A stretch of DNA of 27,709 bases from a virus. Under the pieces are notes generated by a model, which was given only the letters and a program-made list of their open reading frames with translations, was not told the DNA's origin and searched no databases. The stretch spans positions 1 through 27,709 of the IMG/VR virus record IMGVR_UViG_3300047089_000014; one strand, given 5' to 3'. The translations under genes were made by a program, and so were the position numbers. Shown in pieces: positions 5,672 through 11,037 of this stretch; the first letter of the stretch is position 1, and every line of letters starts with the position of its first letter.

Positions 5672-5928
5672 TTCGGAAGAAGCCAGGGCCAACGGCACGC
5701 TATCGAGCGAAGCGTAAACGGGCGAAGGCGAAGGTCGTCAAGGTGGTGCGACCACAACTGGTGCATCGCGCTAATGCGGCCTGTGAACGCTGCGGCGAGT
5801 TCTGTGGAGACTTCGGCCATGCCCATCACCGCATTCCGCGCAGTCGCGGCGGACAATGGACCTTGGATAACATGGAATATCTCTGTCCAGAATGTCATCA
5901 ACTCGCGCATCTGGAGAACGCCCTGTGA
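5668..5928 (+). CDS. HNH endonuclease
   Basis: This 86-residue protein has a basic N-terminus (residues 1-30) and then a zinc-stabilised HNH fold. CERC (39-42) pairs with CPEC (73-76), the active motif HAHHRIPRSRGG starts at residue 51, N68 follows, and H77 lies after the second Cys pair. These are the expected metal-binding and catalytic residues of HNH nucleases. In many phages an HNH protein works with the terminase during DNA packaging. Here it lies about 2.8 kb upstream of TerL, so either packaging or general nuclease activity is possible. It starts at GTG with a GTGA overlap with the previous gene. The small size is normal for the family. Confidence 0.8.
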   Translation: MIRKKPGPTARYRAKRKRAKAKVVKVVRPQLVHRANAACERCGEFCGDFGHAHHRIPRSRGGQWTLDNMEYLCPECHQLAHLENAL

Positions 5929-6050
5929 TCCGGCAGTTGTGGCGCATCATGCGGGAGTGGCGGCATCGCTGGGACATCTGGACCTCACCCCATCTCCCGC
6001 TCAGTGCAGAACGTCGTCAACAACTGCGTCGGACCTATCTTGAGGATTAG
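5925..6050 (+). CDS. Very small basic hypothetical protein
   Basis: A GTG at 5925 overlaps the HNH stop (GTGA) and opens a 41-codon frame ending 2 bp before the next gene. The product is rich in Arg and Trp (MIRQLWRIMREWRHRWDIW) and predicted helical. It might bind nucleic acid or membranes. The tight junctions on both sides favour a real gene, but no homology is recognised. Confidence 0.45.
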   Translation: MIRQLWRIMREWRHRWDIWTSPHLPLSAERRQQLRRTYLED

Positions 6051-6052
6051 CC

Positions 6053-6313
6053 ATGACTGACGCGGATCGCGCCGCCCTGAAAGCCCTGGTGGAGCAATGG
6101 CGTGCCGAGTCTGGTAGTTGGGAACCAGGTATCGGCAGCGGCATCGAAATGTGTGCCGATGAACTCTCCGCCCTGATCGCCGCAGGGCTGAGCGAGGCAC
6201 CAGCGTTTGAATATGCCCATGGCGTAGCGAGGGACATGTGGTGCAATTTATGTAACCGCCAACTCGATGCGCTGTGCGAGGCACCAGCACCGCAGGAGAA
6301 GGAACATGAGTAA
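6053..6313 (+). CDS. Hypothetical protein with a CxxC pair
   Basis: The 86-residue product has an N-terminal helix (DADRAALKALVEQWRAESG) followed by a WEPGIGSGIEMCADELSALI segment. That is the common layout of short phage proteins thought to help form helical bundles. One CNLC pair sits near residue 66. It overlaps the next gene by 8 bp. The N-terminal design is shared with the following gene (LRRRAAALTGQSWERTANRD), so the two may be distant paralogues. Confidence 0.55.
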   Translation: MTDADRAALKALVEQWRAESGSWEPGIGSGIEMCADELSALIAAGLSEAPAFEYAHGVARDMWCNLCNRQLDALCEAPAPQEKEHE

Positions 6314-6653
6314 CTTGCCGAAGCGCGATGCGAAGCAGTTGATCGAATCGCTGCGAAGACGGGCGGCGGCTCTGACGGGGCAATCATGGGAACGCACCGC
6401 GAACCGCGACATGATGAACGAAGCCGCGCAGATGCTAGAAGACCTCACGGCGCCGGCCTCGCTCCGTCCAGCCCCAGAAGTGAAACATTCGGTGCTTGCT
6501 CACAAATACAACGACCGAAACTCATGCGAGGCGTGTCACCTATTCTGGTGCATGTCGCGCAACCAAGCGGACGGTGTGTTTGAACCGTACGAATGCACTT
6601 GCGATCTGATTCCGCTGGCCTCTCCCGCACCCCCGAAGGAGCCACAGCCATGA
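6306..6653 (+). CDS. Hypothetical Cys-rich protein
   Basis: The 115-residue product begins MSNLPKRDAKQLIESLRRRA, contains a helical segment, and then has a Cys-rich half: CEAC, FWC, and CTC near the C-terminus. At least five cysteines could bind zinc. The start at 6306 has a strong ribosome site (GGAGAAGG just upstream), overriding the earlier in-frame ATG. Its end reaches the ATG of the truncated 5' copy of the gene at 7632, so before the radical SAM cassette was acquired it probably abutted that gene directly. Confidence 0.6.
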   Translation: MSNLPKRDAKQLIESLRRRAAALTGQSWERTANRDMMNEAAQMLEDLTAPASLRPAPEVKHSVLAHKYNDRNSCEACHLFWCMSRNQADGVFEPYECTCDLIPLASPAPPKEPQP

Positions 6654-6675
6654 CTGAGCCGGTGCGACCGCTGGA
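6649..6675. repeat. Direct repeat, left copy (27 bp)
   Basis: A 27-bp sequence containing ATGACTGAGCCGGTG at 6650-6664 is identical to 7631-7657. It starts one base before a start codon and runs through eight full codons and the first two bases of the ninth. The two copies bracket the radical SAM gene, and the flanking sequences differ on both sides. Confidence 0.9.
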
Positions 6676-6691
6676 ACACAAGTGCGCGTAG
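6650..6691 (+). pseudogene. Truncated 5' end of the gene at 7632
   Basis: The left repeat carries the start codon and first codons of the downstream gene (MTEPVRPLE), then diverges to HKCA and a stop at 6691. It retains an AAGGAG ribosome site at 6635-6640. The 13-residue product is unlikely to have its own function. It overlaps the radical SAM GTG at 6682, so translation of this remnant could couple to the radical SAM gene. Confidence 0.65.
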
Positions 6692-7635
6692 GACTGTTCG
6701 ATCTGGATCGCACGGGCTTTCCAAATGTCGCGCTGATGAAGCTCTCAGCATGGCACAAGGCGCAAGGCGATACCGTGCTTCCCCTCAATAGCGGCGAGTC
6801 TGCCGATCAGCGGTATGGGTCTGTGGTGTTCACGTGGAATCGACACAAGGCGGCGGCATTGACGGCACAAGGCGCGGTCGTGGGCGGGAGCGGCGTGAGT
6901 CTCTCCGATGAACTTCCGGCCCATGTGGAGGCAATGCGGCCCGACTACAGCCTCTACGGCATCGACTATGGGATCGGCTATCTACAACGCGGGTGCATTC
7001 GGACCTGTGCGTTCTGTGTGGTGCCTGAGAAGGAAGGCAAGCCCCGCGCCGTCGCATCGATCGACGACCTATTGAACCAGACGACCGACCGCCGTCCGTT
7101 CGTCGTGTTGCTCGATAACGAGTTTTTCTGGAACCTGAAATGGGCGACCGCGCAATTGGAGGCGTTCACGGCACGCGGCATCGACTTCTGTCCGAGTCAA
7201 GGGCTGGACATCCGGTGCGTCACGCCAGCCTTAGCATCCGCGCTCGCGGTGTCGCCGTTCTGGAACGTCTCGCATTCGCGCCGACAAATCACGTTCGCGT
7301 TTGATGACATCGCGATCGCCGCTCGGTATCGACGGGGCGTTGAGGACTTACTCGCGGCTGGCATCAAGGCATGGCAGCTTCAGAGCTTCGTGCTTGTGGG
7401 CTTCAATTCCACGATTGAGCAGGACTTACAGCGGATTGCCATTATCCGCGAATACGGCATCGATCCGTTCGTGATGGTCTATCGCGACTTCCATACAGGG
7501 AAGGCTGGCCGAGACCGCGTGCGGTTGAACTTGGCGCGATGGGTCAATCGACGGCTCTACAAGACATGTGCCTTTGAGGATTATGAACCAGAGGCGCGGC
7601 GTCTTTCACAGCGATTGCTTTGGAGTGTGGCATGA
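6682..7635 (+). CDS. Radical SAM domain protein carried by the phage
   Basis: The 317-residue protein has an N-terminal region starting MRVGLFDLDRTGFPNVALMK that resembles the cobalamin-binding-like or Rossmann lead-in of some phage and MiaB/Elp3-like radical SAM proteins. The radical SAM cluster motif CxxxCxxC follows at C105, C109 and C112 (GCIRTCAFC), and these cysteines would ligate a 4Fe-4S cluster that cleaves S-adenosylmethionine. Downstream strand and helix alternation fits the barrel, including LQSFVLVGFNST. Substrate is unknown; modification of DNA, RNA or a protein are possibilities. The GTG at 6682 overlaps the truncated frame; the end overlaps the next ATG (ATGA). It is flanked by exact 27-bp direct repeats, suggesting acquisition as a cassette. 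Confidence 0.75.
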   Translation: MRVGLFDLDRTGFPNVALMKLSAWHKAQGDTVLPLNSGESADQRYGSVVFTWNRHKAAALTAQGAVVGGSGVSLSDELPAHVEAMRPDYSLYGIDYGIGYLQRGCIRTCAFCVVPEKEGKPRAVASIDDLLNQTTDRRPFVVLLDNEFFWNLKWATAQLEAFTARGIDFCPSQGLDIRCVTPALASALAVSPFWNVSHSRRQITFAFDDIAIAARYRRGVEDLLAAGIKAWQLQSFVLVGFNSTIEQDLQRIAIIREYGIDPFVMVYRDFHTGKAGRDRVRLNLARWVNRRLYKTCAFEDYEPEARRLSQRLLWSVA

Positions 7636-7657
7636 CTGAGCCGGTGCGACCGCTGGA
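7631..7657. repeat. Direct repeat, right copy (27 bp)
   Basis: This copy forms the natural 5' end of the gene at 7632, whose frame continues normally past the repeat. It matches 6649-6675 exactly. The distance between copies is 982 bp, so the unit is the repeat plus the radical SAM gene. Placement at the gene start suggests that insertion or duplication preserved the original gene. Confidence 0.9.
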
Positions 7658-8030
7658 GGCGCTGATCGCGGACATCAAGCATCTCCCGCGCTATTGGATG
7701 AAGATTCCGAATGCGGGGCAGTCACAAACGCAAGTGATCTGCGTCGTAGACCTGCAACGAATACTGGACGAACTCGCCGCGCTCCTCCAGGCTGCCGCCA
7801 CGCCTGCACCGACAGCGGATGTAATTAAGTTTCTACGCAATAGGGCGAGACTCCACTACATCAAAGGTGGCTTGGAGTACGAAATCCGTGCCTCTGAATG
7901 TGACGCACTCGCGGATGGTTTCGAGGAAGAACTAGCCGAAGCCGCCCCGCCTGAGCGCGTGAGCGAGGGGAAGAGGCCAGTGCTTCGTGATCCAGACGGA
8001 ATCGTGGAGCCGCGAGAGGAGCCGAGATGA
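7632..8030 (+). CDS. Hypothetical protein
   Basis: The 132-residue product begins MTEPVRPLEALIADIKHLPR and has mostly helical character. In the middle (FLRNRARLHYIKGGLEYEIR) it has an arrangement of charged and aromatic residues, and the C-terminus is acidic and Arg-rich. The start at 7632 overlaps the radical SAM stop and lies in the right 27-bp repeat. A GGAG at 7622-7625 may serve as the ribosome site. It would have followed the gene at 6306 directly if the radical SAM cassette was inserted later. No family is recognised. Confidence 0.6.
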   Translation: MTEPVRPLEALIADIKHLPRYWMKIPNAGQSQTQVICVVDLQRILDELAALLQAAATPAPTADVIKFLRNRARLHYIKGGLEYEIRASECDALADGFEEELAEAAPPERVSEGKRPVLRDPDGIVEPREEPR

Positions 8031-8233
8031 GTGAAACCTATTATCCGTCCTGTGAAGATGATCAATGCGGAAACTGCGGACATTTCGGTGATGAACATCT
8101 CTGTCCACCGTCCATCTGGTTGGAGATGCCTCACGCATGGACAGGGCTGATGGCTGGCTTTGCGCCAGCCGATATGGATTTCAGCACGACCAATAGCGGC
8201 GATGTAGGTGGACCAGTCTCGGAGAAACCATGA
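8027..8233 (+). CDS. Small CxxCxH protein, possible zinc binding
   Basis: The 68-residue product starts MSETYYPSCEDDQCGNCGHF. It contains C-x4-C-x2-C-G-H and a following H-L-C, enough ligands for one zinc site. The C-terminal half is Gly/Ser-rich and probably disordered. It overlaps both neighbours by four bases (ATGA). No family is recognised. Confidence 0.55.
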   Translation: MSETYYPSCEDDQCGNCGHFGDEHLCPPSIWLEMPHAWTGLMAGFAPADMDFSTTNSGDVGGPVSEKP

Positions 8234-8574
8234 CCAATGTCGAACGATTCAAAGAGCGGCTACAGAACGAGGATGCCATGAAGGACACGATTCCATTCCA
8301 GAGTCCGACGAATGTCATCGGCCAGTTGGACCGCGAGATTGCCGAGAATGCACTGCTCCGTCGAAGTCTCTCCGTGCTCACCTCACGCATCGAAGAATTG
8401 GAAGGTGAGATTGACAAGATGCGCGGAGAGACGATGCAGGTCATTCCAGACATCGAACGCATTGCCTCAGTGCTTCGCACGTTCTACTATGCGGACCTGA
8501 CCTTGAGCAATGTCCAACCGCTGTTAGCATTGTGTGTCGAACTCAACCCAGACATCATCGAACAACGTCGGTGA
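8230..8574 (+). CDS. Coiled-coil hypothetical protein upstream of terminase
   Basis: The 114-residue product has a long amphipathic helix (from LDREIAENALLRRSL through SRIEELEGEIDKM) with heptad spacing, so it probably oligomerises through a coiled coil. Its position near the large terminase raises the possibility of a small terminase, but the typical DNA-binding N-terminus is not evident, so this is not claimed. It overlaps the previous gene (ATGA) and the next GTG (GTGA). Confidence 0.55.
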   Translation: MTNVERFKERLQNEDAMKDTIPFQSPTNVIGQLDREIAENALLRRSLSVLTSRIEELEGEIDKMRGETMQVIPDIERIASVLRTFYYADLTLSNVQPLLALCVELNPDIIEQRR

Positions 8575-8732
8575 CGGTCACAGTCACGATCGTCCGGTGC
8601 TATTGTGCCGTCTGCAACTTCGCGGTCAGTGCGATGAGTATTGGTGCGCTTGTGGATGCCAAGAAAGAACATGAAGCGTATGTCCGATGGCTTGAGGATT
8701 TGCCGGCCATCATCATTCCGCCAGCGGTCTAG
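8571..8732 (+). CDS. Small CxCxxC protein directly upstream of TerL
   Basis: A GTG at 8571 overlaps the preceding stop and opens a 53-codon frame that ends 2 bp before the terminase ATG. The product starts MTVTVTIVRCYCAVCNFAVS, giving a C-x-C-x2-C cluster, followed by a helix and an Ile/Pro-rich end. It may bind metal. Its place immediately before TerL is where small terminase genes often lie, but its size and motif do not match that family. Confidence 0.5.
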   Translation: MTVTVTIVRCYCAVCNFAVSAMSIGALVDAKKEHEAYVRWLEDLPAIIIPPAV

Positions 8733-8734
8733 CC

Positions 8735-10192
8735 ATGCCTGAACTTGATTGGACAGGTATGGAAATTCATCTCGCCATCAAGCGGGATGTGAAAATGCCG
8801 GAACGGCTGATCGAGGGTTCTCTTGGATGTGCGAAAACTACGCTCGGTCTTGATTGTGAAATCGATGCGCTTATAAAGCATCCAGGCATTCCAGTCCTGC
8901 TATTCAGATGGACTGAGGATGCCGTGACTACGAAACTGCGTGTGGCCTTTGAGGAGTTGTGCCACATTCGCGGAATTGAACATTCATGGGATTCCAAGGA
9001 GAAACGCTATACGCTGCCGAACGGTTCGACAGCCTATGCCTTTGGACTGAAAGCGAACTCACTGGTGGAGGAGTTCAACAAGATTCGCGGCATCGGCGTC
9101 TCGCGCATTTTTGGCGACCAAGTTGAGGAGGTTCGTCCTTCCGTTGCCGCCGAACTGCGAGGAAGGCTCCGTCCGAATCTCGCGGCTACGCTCCGCAACG
9201 AACGCTATCCGATGCAACTCACATTCGTCGCGAACCCGTCCGATTATGAGTTTTGGTTGTCGAAGGAGTTTCCTGAATCGAACTCCATCAAGGGCCGGAA
9301 GATGTATTCCATTTCCATCTTCGACAACAAGCATCTGCCGCAAGAGAGCATCGATTCAATGCTGCGCCAATACGCACCTGATCATCCGAAATACCTGACG
9401 CTCGTCATGGGACGCCGAGGTCCGAACGTGACTGGAGTGCCCGTCTATGAAGGGCTGTATGACAAGTCGCTGCACTGGCGACCGATGGCTTACGATCCGC
9501 GCACGCCGATTCTCGAATCATTTGAGTTTGGTAAGCACACGCCGACATGGGTCTGCGCTCAGGCGCTCAGAAGCGGCGGTCTGGCGATCATCGGAGGCAT
9601 GATCGGGGAAGGGCTGGTGCTCGAGGACTTCCTGCCGCTGGTGCGACACTATCGCCAAGCATGGTTTCCGACAGAGGCGATCTACAAGACCTGCACTGGG
9701 CCAATGGGCGAGCAGCAACAATCCTTGCGCGGACGCTATACGCCACTCGACATCTTGCGGCGTCACGGCTTTTCAGCGCGGTGGCGCGACAACGGCAACT
9801 CACCGGACGTGCGCTTAGCTATGATCGAGAACATCGCCAGTTATCTCCGTCGTAGGAATGGCGGCGGCGAAGAATGCATCGGCGTGAATAATGCCGCTGA
9901 CCGCTTCATCATAGATTCGAGAGATGAGCATCGCGATTCCCCGTTCGTCCACCATGCGTTCGCTGGCGGTTATACATGGGATCCGCACTTCACGTCCGTT
10001 GCGAACAAGGAATTGCGGCAACCCTACGAAGACGATAAATTCGCTAATGTCATGCACGCCATCGAGAACATCGAACTAAACTTCTGCGCCGGTCAGCAGA
10101 CGCAAGCGGAGCAAGACACCAGGCGATCCGCAGCAGGGCATCAGATCCTGACCGACGAGTTCACGTCTCCTCATGCTTGGATGTGGCAATGA
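8735..10192 (+). CDS. Large terminase subunit (TerL)
   Basis: This 485-residue protein is the ATP-driven DNA packaging motor and headful nuclease. Residues 28-36 (GSLGCAKTT) form the Walker A site and residues 126-132 (FGDQVEE) the Walker B and catalytic acid region. The C-terminal half has the RNase H-like nuclease pattern starting at E264 (FEFGKHTPTWV), then LEDFLPLVRHYRQAWF, the motif NGNSPDVRLAMIE, and AFAGGYTWDPH. The length is close to P22 gp2. Two positions that are usually acidic differ: FDFG reads FEFG, and the usual DPAG stretch reads TGPMG at 321-325. It overlaps the next gene by four bases. The function is secure from motif order and genomic position; the activity of the nuclease site is less certain. 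Confidence 0.9.
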   Translation: MPELDWTGMEIHLAIKRDVKMPERLIEGSLGCAKTTLGLDCEIDALIKHPGIPVLLFRWTEDAVTTKLRVAFEELCHIRGIEHSWDSKEKRYTLPNGSTAYAFGLKANSLVEEFNKIRGIGVSRIFGDQVEEVRPSVAAELRGRLRPNLAATLRNERYPMQLTFVANPSDYEFWLSKEFPESNSIKGRKMYSISIFDNKHLPQESIDSMLRQYAPDHPKYLTLVMGRRGPNVTGVPVYEGLYDKSLHWRPMAYDPRTPILESFEFGKHTPTWVCAQALRSGGLAIIGGMIGEGLVLEDFLPLVRHYRQAWFPTEAIYKTCTGPMGEQQQSLRGRYTPLDILRRHGFSARWRDNGNSPDVRLAMIENIASYLRRRNGGGEECIGVNNAADRFIIDSRDEHRDSPFVHHAFAGGYTWDPHFTSVANKELRQPYEDDKFANVMHAIENIELNFCAGQQTQAEQDTRRSAAGHQILTDEFTSPHAWMWQ

Positions 10193-10359
10193 GAATCTGG
10201 GAGTGGTTCTACTTCCACTGCACCTGTAGACCATTCGATTGGGACACGTCAGACGATCCGCGATGCAGCATCTGCGGTCTACCGTCATCTCTGCATCCTG
10301 TCAAAACAAAGCGCGAATGGCTTCAGAAAATGCTATATTGTGCGGGAATCATCAGATGA
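10189..10359 (+). CDS. Small Cys-pair protein between TerL and portal
   Basis: The 56-residue product contains CTC near residue 11 and CSIC near residue 29, a spacing suitable for a zinc-binding knuckle, and Trp/Phe-rich flanks. The start overlaps the TerL stop (ATGA), and its end overlaps the next ATG. No family is identified. Its position suggests a packaging-linked accessory, although this is inference. Confidence 0.5.
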   Translation: MRIWEWFYFHCTCRPFDWDTSDDPRCSICGLPSSLHPVKTKREWLQKMLYCAGIIR

Positions 10360-10460
10360 GCGATAACGGACTGTGGGTCATGGGCCTAGTTCTTTCGGCG
10401 GTCGGGCTGCTCTGCTCAGGCATAGCATTGACTGCCATTTGGCTGGCGAGCCGTCTATGA
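10356..10460 (+). CDS. Single-span membrane micro-protein
   Basis: The 34-residue product starts MSDNGLWVMGLVLSAVGLLC and consists of one membrane-spanning helix with a short polar N-terminus and a C-terminal Arg. ATGA-type overlaps join it to both neighbours. It might act as a holin-like or regulatory membrane peptide. The next gene encodes a coiled-coil protein that could work with it. Confidence 0.5.
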   Translation: MSDNGLWVMGLVLSAVGLLCSGIALTAIWLASRL

Positions 10461-10729
10461 GCCATCAAGCAGCGTCTAACGGCGGTTTCCGTTGGCAGGA
10501 AATCTCGCGTGCGCGGTTTCAGGAAACCACAGCATCCATTCTGGGACAACAGAAACAGACCGCTGACGAACTGGCATTGAAGGTCAAGGCTCAGGGCGAG
10601 TTCCTCGCGGATATGTCGATGCGCCTGGACAACCATGCGGAATCCATCCGACTTCATACGGATGCGTTTATCGCATGGGGTTCACGGTCCTTCATGGCGC
10701 GTCTGCGCTGGATCTTCACAGGCAAATGA
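10457..10729 (+). CDS. Hypothetical helical protein
   Basis: The 90-residue product begins MSHQAASNGGFRWQEISRAR. A long amphipathic helix covers about residues 20-65 (starting FQETTASILGQQKQTADELA), suggesting a coiled coil. The basic, aromatic C-terminus (FMARLRWIFTGK) could touch membrane or DNA. It overlaps both neighbours by four bases. Function is unknown. Confidence 0.55.
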   Translation: MSHQAASNGGFRWQEISRARFQETTASILGQQKQTADELALKVKAQGEFLADMSMRLDNHAESIRLHTDAFIAWGSRSFMARLRWIFTGK

Positions 10730-11037
10730 GCGACGTGTCTGATCTGCTGGCGCTCTCGCAATCGGCACACACCGAGTATCAGCAGAACATGCCGCGCCAA
10801 TCGGCCCAAGGGATCATCCCTGGCAATCCAGAACTGGCTCGGGCCGCTCTTCAGCAAGCCTACGACCTCCGGGCACAAGCGGATTCGACAGACCCTGATC
10901 ATCTCGATCCAGCGTGGCTCATGGACCGTGCGCCCCATGAGACACTGATGGCCTTCTATACGAATCAAATGACCAAGGCTGATGAGAAAGAGGCAGCGCG
11001 ACTCGAGAAGAACACCAAGAAGGAATTGGCAACGTGA
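10726..11037 (+). CDS. Hypothetical protein upstream of portal
   Basis: The 103-residue product starts MSDVSDLLALSQSAHTEYQQ. It has helical segments rich in Ala and Gln (ARAALQQAYDLRAQADS) and a Lys/Glu-rich C-terminal tail. It is not recognised, but it sits directly before the portal gene and overlaps it (GTGA), so a head-assembly accessory role would be reasonable. The sequence shows no catalytic or metal site. Confidence 0.55.
   Translation: MSDVSDLLALSQSAHTEYQQNMPRQSAQGIIPGNPELARAALQQAYDLRAQADSTDPDHLDPAWLMDRAPHETLMAFYTNQMTKADEKEAARLEKNTKKELAT

Noticed and set aside
8411-8440. TTGACA inside the coiled-coil gene
   Set aside because: No -10-like sequence follows at proper spacing, and it lies within codons of a real gene.
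8230-8732. Small terminase subunit upstream of TerL
   Set aside because: Neither the coiled-coil protein nor the 53-residue Cys protein shows a small-terminase DNA-binding domain. Position alone is not enough.
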